Assembly (NCBI GenBank): GCA_025024175.1
Contig: QCXZ01000041.1
Coordinates: forward strand, 32,917,786-32,981,785
From: Rhyzopertha dominica
Lineage: Eukaryota; Arthropoda; Insecta; Coleoptera; Bostrichidae
DNA length: 64,000 bases
Direction of reading: 5' to 3'
Notes under the pieces: model-generated
Databases searched by the model: none
The model's input: the letters and a program-made list of their open reading frames with translations, nothing else
Told to the model about the DNA's origin: nothing
Shown here: positions 23,501-35,500 of the stretch, piece by piece
How the letters are laid out: each line of letters opens with the position of its first letter
Position numbering within the stretch: the stretch's first letter is position 1
Program-made: the position numbers and the translations under genes

Positions 23501-26500
23501 ATAGTACATAATGGGGAAGGTGCCTGTTTTTTATTAACAGCATGGATCAAGTGCATACCGTAATGGAAGTTAATATAACCCAACAAAATTCTTTTTATGT
23601 AGTTTTTAAATAAGAGGCATGAAAAATTTTTGGCGCCAAACAAGTGTTGAAATTTTCTCTGAAATATTTGCTCTCACTGCTGTCAGCTGTTCAGTATTTG
23701 TTAACAGTGTGTGCTTTTTTGAGAAACGGAGGTGGCTCCGTTTGTTTTAAACAATTAGGATGAAACGTACAAAAAATAAATTCAACGCACACATAACGTT
23801 TACACTCTCGACATCTGAATAACGTGTCTCATATGGCGTGCTCCTTTGCCACAATTTCGGTTTTGTGGACCCGGCAATTTTAAATTTAGTTCACTCTTTT
23901 AAGTGTTTGTAATCTTTTTTTAAGTTTTAATTTATGTAATTACATGTCTATTTTAATATAATACATTATTTTCCAATAACCCGATATAGGCACGTTCCCC
24001 ATTGTGTTACATGAATTTGAAAAAAAAGGCGAACACAGCAAATAAGGAATTGCAACTGCTGCTATGAAATTTTGGTTCGCATTATATCCATGTACTGCAT
24101 TATTTTATATGACATTATGAAATTATTAACTGAAAACAATTTTCAGGGGATACTACCATCGGATACATGGAAGTAACTGACAAAGAACCTTATTTGATTG
24201 AAGGTATCAGGCATTCTGGTGAGCAAACTAAGGGTGCTTGCCTTGTACCTAAACGTGCTCTAAATGTGATGCAAGGTGAAGTTAACAGAATTATGCAGTT
24301 AACAAGTAATTCTGTAATTCCGATCACTTACCAAGTGCCAAGGAAAACATATAGGTAAGAAAAGCTTGTTATTCTATTTAACCACATGACACTATTTTTA
24401 GCTTTGTTTTTTTGTTAATACATTATTGACCATTTAATATAAAATCTTTTTTTGTCAGAACAATAATTAACAAAATAAAAGTAGTAAATTGGAGGAAAAG
24501 ACCACAATGTTTGTAAGGAATAGTAGGTTACAAAAGTGAATGATAGATGGCGTTAGGAGGTTAGGTGAATAGGAGGGAAATTGGGGTATTCGACGATTGA
24601 GGGGGCAGTCAGTGACGAGGACGCTGGCTGGATGGTTGTGTTTGGTTTGGTATACGTACACGTCCTCGTCAGTGATTTAAGTAGAGCGCTAAATTTAAGA
24701 TTAGTTTTGATAGGGTGGCCATCCCAGATACTCAGTTCAAGATTATACTTTATTATTTAAGTTCAGTGCAAAGTTTGTCTTGTGTTTTCTATCCTTTTGG
24801 AGCATTCAGTTTTGGCGTTGTTAGGAAGCTGTTTGTCAAGGTCAGTTGTGTGGTTTGCTTATTTGAATAAAACGGACTTGCATTCTCTTACTGTGTATGA
24901 ATCTAAACGACAATTACCAAGTATTTGTTACATATGGCGCCCAACGTGGGGCACAGAAAATAGAGTGCAAGTTCGTTAAAAAGCGAAAAACGAACTTTCA
25001 AGGTCAGTGATAAGTTGCGCGGTAGACATGTCGACGCACAGTGAGAATGGCAGCGAAGCCGGTGAGATTGATGTGGCGGCGTCGCTTTTGCAATTATTGA
25101 AGGCCGTCGAACGACTTGAATTAAGGATAAATAAAATTGATCAGGGTAGCAACAGTAAACAAGAGGGTGATGTAGAAAGTGTAATGGGACTTTTATCTGA
25201 AAATTCCACGCCACACGTACGAACGCGCGAGGTAAATTTTGATCGGTCATACATAACTGCATGGAAGGAGTTGGGGGGAAACCAACTCAGTTTTTCGGCA
25301 GGTGGTTCGATTCACCCGGTGCAATTTATTAGGAAGGTGGAGGCAATATTAGATGATGCGGGAGTGCTGGAAAATAAAAGGATCACATTAGCTGTAAATT
25401 GCTTAAAAGGGTCGGCGAACGACTGGGCGCAAATGAGAAATTTTAACGATTTCTTGGCATTTAAAAATGATTTCTTAAAACGATATTGGGGAGTTGACGA
25501 AGAGAGGGAACTGTACGATAAAATCAGATACGGGAAATTCACTGACGGGAGCATGGCAGATTATTTGGTAATTATTTACTATAGCGTCCCATTACCTATC
25601 GAGCTCAAATTGTGCGTACCCCTAGAAAGTGGCCTCCTGAACACGAATATGAAATCCGTTTCTAGCGGTCGCGCCTAGTTTTCAAGAAATAAATATTTCA
25701 ATTTGGAACTACTTTACGACGCGGAGTGTTCTCTCTTATGCCGCGCAGTGTCGCATGCTCCTTAACGTCCGGTTGTCCTACGCGAGTGCATTTTTAAGCA
25801 GATTTAAAGTTGTTTATTTTACTGAGCGATTTTTGAGGCATTTAGGCCGTGTTTTTGGCGACACTCGGTGTTCTTCGTATGCTGTGATGAAGTGTCCCAT
25901 AAGGCCGGACGTCCTACGCGTATGCGTGTTTTCAAGCAGATTTGGGGGTTGTTTTTTACCGCGCGATTTTTGAGGCGTTTAGGCCGTGTTTTTTGCGCGC
26001 GGCGCGCAAAAAACACGGCCTAAACGCCTCAAAAATCGCGCGGTAAAAAAACAACCCCCAAATCTGCTTGAAAACGCTACGCGTAGGACAACCAAATTTT
26101 AAGGAGCATGCGACACTGGGCGGCATACGGGACAACACTCCGCGTCGTAAAGTAGTTCCAAATTAAAATATTAATTTCTTGAAAACTAGCCGCGTCCGCA
26201 AGAAACGGATTTCATATTCATATTCAGGAGGCCACTTTCTATGGGTATGCACAATTTGAACTCGATAGGTGATGGGACGCTATAGTAAATAATTACCGAT
26301 TATTTTATGCGTACGTTAAAAGAAATGTCTTATTTAAATCACCCAATGGAAAATGAAAAGGCCGTGGAATATATAGTAAATCATTTTCCGGTGGATATCC
26401 GGTGCGGATTATTAAATGCGGGATGTATGACTATAGAAGATGTTGAAAAACATTTAAGACGGATAGACAAATGCCGAGTTGATCAGAACCGTAATCGGTC

Positions 26501-29500
26501 GGCATTATCGGCGACAAGGAATAATGCGGGGGCGGTTCCACGTAATTTCCCGCGAAATGCTGATCAGTGGCGTTCTTCAAATGCGACTAATAATACAAAT
26601 GAACCAAACGGTGAACAATCGGGGCGTTTACAGCAAAATCACGAAGTTTCGATGCTTTTTGCAAATAATCCCGAAGAACTTTTGGTTGAAGAAATTGAAT
26701 GTCAAAAAAACAAAATGATAGCCTTACCGACTATCCAATTAGAAGTTCAAGGGAAATCAATGCAAGTTTTATTGGATACGGGGTTCAACTGAGTTCTGTG
26801 TCCGCAAAATTATTCAACGAATTAAATTCAGACCGCAGTCCGTTACCAGTATTTCCTGTAAATGGGGTGGTATTAAGGGGCGCGATTAAAGAAAAACCGC
26901 ATGTGGTAAAATGTCAGGTGTTGCTCGAAGTAAAAATAGGCGATTTCAGATTGGATGTACCGTTCATTGTAGTGAAAGGCCTCAATAGGGAGATAATAAT
27001 GGGGTATGATTGGTTAAAGCAATACAATGCAAGAATTGATTGTTATAAAGAAGTGGTTCAGTTAACGATAGAAGAAAAACAAATTGTAGAGTTGCCCATT
27101 ACAAGAGAAGTGGTGGAGCAAGGGAAGTTAGAAGTGGGTTTCTTGGAAACGGGTTTACAAATAATAAGTGCAGAATCGGAATTAATTGGAGAAAGCGAGA
27201 TCAAGGAAGCGGTTAAAAAATCTGAAATGTTGAATGAAAATGAAAAGGAAAATCTTTATAAATTATTATGTGAAAATAAGCATGTTTTTTCAAACAAACC
27301 CGGACGAGTCAATAATTACGAACATGAAATTCTATTAAAAGACTATACACCTTTTTTTCTGAAGTCATATGCTATTCCTGTTAAATATCGGGAAGTAGTC
27401 CAAAAACAAATAGAGGAAATGATAGGTTGGGATGTCATTGAACCCGCGCAAACAGAATATATCAGTCCTCTAGTCATTGTTATTAAAAAGGATAAAAGTG
27501 TTAGAGTTTGTTTAGATGCTAGGTATTTAAACAGCCGGATGGTCAGAGATCATGTGATACCTCCCAATCCTGAAGAACTAGTATTTCCATTTTCAGAAAG
27601 GGCAGTACTAAGCACAGTGGATTTGACTAGTTCCTACTGGCAAATCCCTATTAAAAAGGAACATAGGCAATACACAGGTTTTATGTATGATAACCAGAGT
27701 TTTATTTTCAAAGTACTTCCGTTTGGCCTTAGTACGTCAATCGCAAGCTTTATAAAAGCTCTCAAAAAAATATTAGGAGGGTTCGAGTTTGTTATCCCCT
27801 ATGTAGATGATGTCCTGATATTTTCAAAAAATGGGGAAGAGCATCTCCAGCATCTGGAAGCAATATTTAAAAAGTTATCCGAAGCTGGGATTACTCTAAA
27901 GCTAAAAAAAGCCAAATTTGCCAAAGAAAAAATTACCTTTATTGGACATATTGTATCGGCCACTAATATTTCATTAGATCCAAGCAGGGTGCGATCAATT
28001 ACAGAATTTCCAACTCCAAGAAATGTTAAGCATTTAAAGGCTTTCTTAGGGCTATGCAACTATGAAAGAAGGTTTGTCGAACGGTTTGCCGAATTAACTG
28101 TACCATTGCTAAAATTGTTAAAGAAAGGGACGTATTGGCGCTGGGGGGTGGAAGAGCATCAAGCATTTGAAAATGTGAAACGAGCATATTTGCAGGTTGT
28201 CTTCCTACTTCACCCTCAAACCGAAAAGCCATTCTATATTCAGAGTGACAGTTCAAACTATGCGATTGGGGGGTGCCTCTTTCAATTAGATAATAATAAT
28301 GAACGAGCTATTATCTCATTTTGTAGTAGGACGCTTAGGGGCCCTGAAGTAAATTATGGAATCACCGAAAAGGAGGCGCTGGCGATAGTGTACTGCTTGC
28401 AACAGTTTCGGGTATTCGTACTGGGTGCAGATTTAACAGTGGTTACGGACCATAAAGCATTGACATTTTTAAAAACGTGCCGGTTATTGAACTCGCGTTT
28501 AACAAGGTGGACATTGTATATTCAAGAATATGACTTTCAGATCAAATACTGTCCGGGTCGTGAAAAACATTACTTCGGATGTGTTGTCGCGTTATCCCGT
28601 TGAAGATGAACAACTGAAAGATTCCATCACCGAGGAACTAGACATCTTCCAAGTGAACCTACTGACAGCCGCGGTGAAAGAAACCTATAAACTGGTTAAA
28701 AACGACATGAACAATTTAAAAGAAGCCCAGAACAACGATGATGGTGTACGTCGTATCCTGAAGAAAATTGAGGACGGAGATACACAATGGTTCGGTGTTC
28801 ACCAAGGTCTGGTGATACGGAAGGACACAAGTGGTTACAAAGTAACCTAGTAATCCCTGAGTCACATGTGAAGAATCTAATTCGTTTTGAACATGAAAGC
28901 AATGGACATTTTGGACCCTACAAGTGCTACCAAGCTCTAAGAAGATGGTATTACTGGCCCAAAATGAAATCTCAAGTCTTCCGAGCAGTTGCCCAGTGTG
29001 AATTGTGTCAACAAGCAAAGGTCAGCAAACGGATGAAAGGATCCATGCATAGTGCCATACCCGAAGGTCCAAATGATCTATTCTGCCTAGATCTCGTGGG
29101 GCCGCTGCCAAAGTCGAGAGGAGGAGTACAGCACCTGCTGGTAACCGTGGACGCCTTCTCAAAATATGTACGTTTATATCCATTAAAACGTGCCACAACA
29201 GTCATAATTCTTAATAGACTAGTAAAGGAGCAATTTCCAGAAGTTGGTAAACCAAAGCGGATCCTGTCCGATAATGGAACGCAATTTACGTCACGACGGT
29301 GGAAAAACACATTAGAGGAGTGGGGTATCAAAGTCATATTTACCTCTACATATTTCCCTCAAGGAAATTGTACCGAGAGAGTCAACCGTGAGATTGGTCA
29401 TCTCTTGAGGTCGATGTGTCATGCACAGCATACCAAATGGGCCTTTGCAGTATCAGAAGTCGAAAAATTATTAAACCAAGTTATCCACGATTCAACAAGT

Positions 29501-32500
29501 TTCACACCTGAAGAAGTCCATTTCCACAAAACAAGGGACAATCCGTTCATTTCCGCTGATTTCTTCCAAACATCGCAGGGGCTACCTCAACGGGATCATT
29601 TGTTGATGTTGGTGAAAGAAAAGTTGGTCTCGAAGGCAGCAAGAAGAAAGGCACAGCATGAAAAAAGGGGGAGATGCGAGGAGCTGGAAGAAGGTGACTG
29701 GGTGTACGTGCGACAACATCCCCAATCATCAGCTGAAGACAAAACTATTAAAAAACTCTTTTTATTATATGAGGGTCCCTATCGAGTAGTTGAGGTGAAA
29801 GGTTGTAATGTTTACCGTCTAGTAGATAAGGAAGGGAATGAAAGGGGCACCCATAACATTATAAATTTGAAGAGAAAATTGTAATGCAAAAACAAGCTGT
29901 TTCTCATACTTATTCTGTTGGTTTCATTTCTTGTTTTTGCAGGGGGGTAATGTAAGGAATAGTAGGTTACAAAAGTGAATGATAGATGGCGTTAGGAGGT
30001 TAGGTGAATAGGAGGGAAATTGGGGTATTCGACGATTGAGGGGGCAGTCAGTGACGAGGACGCTGGCTGGATGGTTGTGTTTGGTTTGGTATACGTACAC
30101 GTCCTCGTCAGTGATTTAAGTAGAGCGCTAAATTTAAGATTAGTTTTGATAGGGTGGCCATCCCAGATACTCAGTTCAAGATTATACTTTATTATTTAAG
30201 TTCAGTGCAAAGTTTGTCTTGTGTTTTCTATCCTTTTGGAGCATTCAGTTTTGGCGTTTGTTAGGAAGCTGTTTGTCAAGGTCAGTTGTGTGGTTTGCTT
30301 ATTTGAATAAAACGGACTTGCATTCTCTTACTGTGTATGAATCTAAACGACAATTACCAAGTATTTGTTACATGTTTAATAAAATACATATTCATTAATT
30401 AGTACATAAATGTATATTTTATTTTGATGCTGAGCAAATAAGTTAGTATTTTTCCTTTCGCCTTGAAGATTAGATTGTGATAAAACATAATTGTTTTGTT
30501 TATACCGTTCTCCATTGCAAAAGGTACATATCATTTTGTACATTTGCACAAGATTAATTTTAATGGCATTGTACTTTGAGGATGAGAAGGAAAGGATGTT
30601 TCACACTTAATAAAGTAAGACTAATTTTTCTCCTATTCTTGTCCCAACACTTTGCATTTTTTTGACCTGGTCTGTTTGAGGCTTGTGCAGGCCACATCAC
30701 CTGTAATAGAGAAAGTTTTTTCTATACAAATGTCAAAACAGATTGTTGATTCTTCAAAGACAGGTGGTAAAATGTCCCTATTTATGGTTTGAACCCCGAA
30801 ACCCCCCATTAGCTAGGGTCATGTTCATCATTAGTTTGGTATCACCTTTCTGAGACCCTCAAATACCACAGGTACTATCTTATAATAACAATAGGCATTT
30901 ACATTTTTTTTAAATAAATTTTATTGCTGACCTCTAAACAGTGCTAAGTGGCACTGGTGCTGAGGCCTAAACAGTAATTTACAGTGAAAAGTAACAGTGT
31001 AATTCTAAAGTATTACAAAATACATAATTATAATTATAACTTAAACTATACTTTACATTTCATCTAAATATAACTTAAGGCTATGGCAGATTTTTTATAT
31101 TTATTTACATTTATTATATTTTCAGGAATTTGATTGTATATGTTAATACTATTATATAGAGGAGATTTTTGAGCTTTGCTGGTTCTGTATATTTCATTTC
31201 TAAGAGTATTTTGTGATCTAACGTCATAGTTGTGGACTTTCTTAGTATATTTCAATTTTGTTTGTTTTTATTGTATTGGTTTTTATTGCATATATGAGTT
31301 TTACTTCTTCAAATATTTTTAATTTGTGTATATTAAATATTCCTGTTAGACTGTATAATTGAGTTGAAGGTGTGTAATATTCAAGATTTAAAACAGTTTT
31401 TACAGCTTTATTTTGAAAGCGCTGAAGTTTCTGCATCATATAATCAGGTGCATTTCCCCAACATGTTATGAGATACGAGGGTGAATGCTTTCAGCGTCCA
31501 TAAATATAAGATAATATTTTGTCGGATAGATCGCTGTCACTTGAAAACACTGACAAAAAGTTAATAGTCTGACGTTTCGATTACACCTGTAATTTTTGTC
31601 AAAGACGAAGAACCTCAAAATTTGCCTGACACAAGTTCAAACCAAATTTGGTTTGAACTTGTGGCAGGCAAATTTTGAGGTTCTTCGTCTTTGACAAAGA
31701 TTACAGGTGTAATCGAAACGTCAGACTATTAACTTTTTGTCAGTGTTTTCAAGTGACAGCGATCTATCCGACAAAATATTATCTTATGTTATGAGATACC
31801 TTGTATGAGGCATAACAAAGCAATTGTACAATGTCAGTCTTGCTGTTTTATTTAATATATTACTACATCTTTTTATTGCACCCAGCATTGGTGCAATATT
31901 TAGCGTTGTTTTCTATGTGTAATTTCCATGTTAGGTTGTTTGATATTTTTATTTCTAAATATTTATAATTTGACACCTTTAATTTTATATTATTTAAATA
32001 TATATTAGTATCCCAGCTCTTCTTATTTTTTTGTTTTATGATCATGTATACAGTCTTGTATATTAATTGTTAACTTATTATAGCACAGCCACTTAAAATA
32101 TACATCAAGATCACAGTTAATTTCTCTCTCTAATTGCTAATTGCTACTGATAATACCAACACAGTATCGTCTGCAAACATAAAGTACCTTGCTTTTAACT
32201 TTACATATTTTAGACAGTGAACATACATTAAGTATTGTAGGGGTCCCATTACGGAGCCCTGCGCAACTCCCACCCGCAGTTGTATCAACTCTGTGTAATG
32301 TTTTCTGTTCTCTGAGTATGTCCTTAGTAGACTGTAGCACACACCTCTGAAGCCCATATTATACAGTTTATTTAACAATAACTTTATGTCCACTATGTCG
32401 AATGCTTTTTGTAAATCAATGAACACTGCCACAACATACCGGTTTTTGTCGATCTCACTATATATATATATTCAAGAAGGTCCATTGTTGCATCCATTGT

Positions 32501-35500
32501 ATTGCTGTCTTTTTGGAATCCGTATTGATGTGTATCAAATCCATAAGTTTTGGTGCTAAATCTGGTTAGTCGTCTTTTTATAATCTTTTCCACTATTTTT
32601 GAGAAAGTTGTGAGTACCTAAATCGGTCTGTAGTTATTCATATCATCTTTTCTTCCTTTTTTGTACACTGGAACAGTTTTTGCAATCTTCATTTCATCAG
32701 GAAATATGCCACTTTCCAATATACCATTTGTCAGACTTACAAGCTTCTCTCCTATAACATTGAATAATTTGTTTATATCTTGTTTGGATATTCGATCAAT
32801 TCAAGTCGAAGAGTTATTTTTTATTTCGGCTATGACTTCCTTAATTTCCTCTAGGTCAGTTGGCTCCAAAAAAATTGTTTTGTCTGTTTTCTCTTCAGTG
32901 AATGTAGTATCATTGCACTTTTACAGAGCTGAAGCTAATTTTTGCCTACGTTTGAAAAATGTCCATCTTCGTTTATAATTCTATTTATTTTTGTTTTATG
33001 CTTTTCTGTTTCCCACATAAATCGTTCAGTAATGTCCACATCTTCCTAGTGTCCCCGGATGCTGCTGTATGTCTGAGGTTGTTCACTTTATTTTTAACTT
33101 TTTTAAATTCTTTTTCACCCTAGTCATTTTGGATTGTTTTCCATCTGATGTATAGTTTGTCTCGTTCTTTGATCAGTTTTAAATAGTCGTAAGTAATCCA
33201 GTTATTGCCCTCTCCAATCTTTGTTGTATAAGTTTTAGTGCATTCCATTTTTGTAGATTTTATAATGTTTGTTAACTCATTGAATGTTGTAATATTATTT
33301 TGTTGCAATTTGTTTTGAACACATTGAACTTATTCCTGTTGACGCAATACTTGTCTTATAACTTTTTCCCATTTGATTTTTTGGTATATTTATTTAATGT
33401 AATATTTATTTAATGCAATATTTATTATTTTATGATTTGAAATCATATCTTCTTGAAGCTGTATGATAAACGATAATGATTTATTTGTTATGACATGATC
33501 TATAATTGTTGCTGTTGTTTTGGTAACTCTGGTTGCATTTTCTTTATCAATAGCATTCTGAATTTCAAATGCAGTTATTTGAATAATATTTTTGTACTCC
33601 CTTACTACAGGTGAATCTTTAATTATGTCCAAATTTATGTCACCTATTACTACACAATCCTTTTTTTGCATTTCCAATATTTTATCAAAGTGGTTTAAAA
33701 AATTTGACATGTTATTGCTAGGTGGTCTATATATACTCAAGATGGTCACATTCTCCTCTATGAGATGTATTGATAATAGATTGGAATCATTCAGAAGCAA
33801 TATCACAGCAGTTGTATTGTATATTATCCCTAATATAAATGCATGTTCCTCCCTCCCTAGAATTATTATATAGCCATGTTTCGACTAATAGAATGATAAT
33901 GTAATTTACTTTGTATAATGTCCTTTAGATCTTCCAATTTATTTCTTAGACTTCTTATGTTTATATATAATATGTTTAGTTTATTGTGTTTGAATATTAA
34001 GATGTTTTATTTTAATTTACATAAATTTTTCCCCCTTAATTATAAAGTTCTTCCTCACTGTATACCCTACAAGGAGGATCATGCTCATTCTTGCGTATAT
34101 ACATTTTTCCATTCAGACAGTATGGGCTTTTAATTTTTTGTTTGTTTCTGCATCTAACAATAATATCCATAAATTTAATAAAAGATGATCAATACAAAGT
34201 AAGATATTTATTTAATAAGTAGAACAATATTTCTTACCACCCCTTATATCAGTTAATGCTTTCAAGATTGCAAGTATTATACAATAATTGAGTTCCTAAA
34301 ACCTTCGGCAAAATAGGACGTGGCAAGAAGAAGAAGAGTGGGGCTAGGCTTGACAGACGCAGTAGATCGGGAAATTAATTTTTTAGTCCCCTGAAGTGGC
34401 AAAAATAGTGTAGACTTACGAGTGGTATTCTTTCGTCCTAGAAAGCTAGTTTATGCAAAATTGCTCTTTCGTAGCGGTGCAATGTGCATTACGTTGACAG
34501 TCTGGTGCGATCTCTGGATTTAAGTCCCCACAAATATTTTTTGTGGGAATATCTAAAGGTCCAAGTTTCCAAATAACGTCTTCAAATCATATCAGTCAAA
34601 AAGTAATCAATGTATCACAGACTTTGCTTGAGAGAATCGTGCTGAATTTCAGAATGCACTTACGACAGTTTAAAATTACCTGTATTGTTGTGTAATAGAA
34701 AACAAAACCTTTGTATCTAACATAGTATTTTTTATTAGGCTTTGAAGTTAGGATGGATTTTTGCTGCACCCAAAGAAAGAATTGATGATTTATTTTTTGT
34801 AGAGATTTCCATGCTGACTTATATCCGGACACCACTGGTTACACAACCGAACTGACAGCAAGCCAGTGGATGCAAGGCAAAAACTTACCTTTAGGGAAGA
34901 TTAGCTTGGATCCTGCTAAAAGAGAAAAAGGTGAACAACCAATAACGGTAAGTAATAAAATTTTTCATTATCAAACTGTGAGGGTGCATATTTCACTGGA
35001 TTACATGATAGGTTCATAGAGGTCCATTGTCCAAGTTAAAGCAGGAATACCAAGACAAAAAGCAAAAGCCCGAGGTTATCAAAAGTTTCAGTCCAAAAAT
35101 TACGGCTGCGATACCCAAAAACGGTTCTAACAAAGTCACCGAAGTCAAAACGGTCATTGAACTGAATAAGATTAACGATAACAAGTCTGTAGAAGAGAGC
35201 CTACCCGTACATCAGCCAATAGTACCTCCCAAACCTTTGCCGCGAGCCTCAAGGGCTAGTTCAGTTTGTGAACAGCTGGAAGAAAATAACGGTGCAGCTA
35301 AGCCTGTTGCTAGGCCGAGAACCAATAGTTGTGCCCCAATTGGTACTACAGTTACCGTCAGTTCTACAGTTACCGTCAGCCCACCTGTAACAACAGCGCC
35401 TCCTGTTGTTACTTCTGTTAACCCCAATATGCCTGTAACTGGAGGATACAAGGTTTATGAGATTTTATAATCACTGTTTGCAATGTTTTGTGCTTTTCTG

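Larger units (their letters stand above)
24512..30372 (+). mobile_element. Ty3/Gypsy LTR retrotransposon in pod1 intron 2
   Basis: The element is 5.86 kb, in the sense orientation of the host gene, with LTRs of 421 and 422 bp that are identical except for one inserted T. It is flanked by TGTT on both sides (24508-24511 and 30373-30376). Order: LTR, tRNA-Lys primer site, gag, protease, RT, RNase H, integrase, LTR. The near-identical LTRs mean a very young insertion. Yet gag is interrupted by a 731-bp foldback element, and pol shows frame changes at about 26786, about 28570 and about 28848. Either it was copied in trans, or some shifts are sequencing errors. Confidence 0.96.
30908..33900 (-). 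mobile_element. Degenerate Jockey-type LINE in pod1 intron 2
   Basis: On the minus strand, broken frames give an apurinic endonuclease segment (ILSIYRPPS, VVIGDINLDI; 33390-33806), RT palm segments (MAVFIDLQKAFDIVD, VGVAQGSVMGPLQYL and FMFADDTVLVL; 32130-32432) and a C-terminal region (31064-32045). The 3' end has AATAAA and an A-rich tail at about 30908-30930. Many stops and shifts, so inactive. A palindromic element (31477-31785) is inserted in its 3' part. The 5' border near 33900 is approximate. Confidence 0.88.

Noticed and set aside
26780..26800. Programmed frameshift between gag and pro in the Gypsy element
   Set aside because: The shift falls directly after the protease active site, inside a domain, so it is a defect or sequence error and not a regulated junction.
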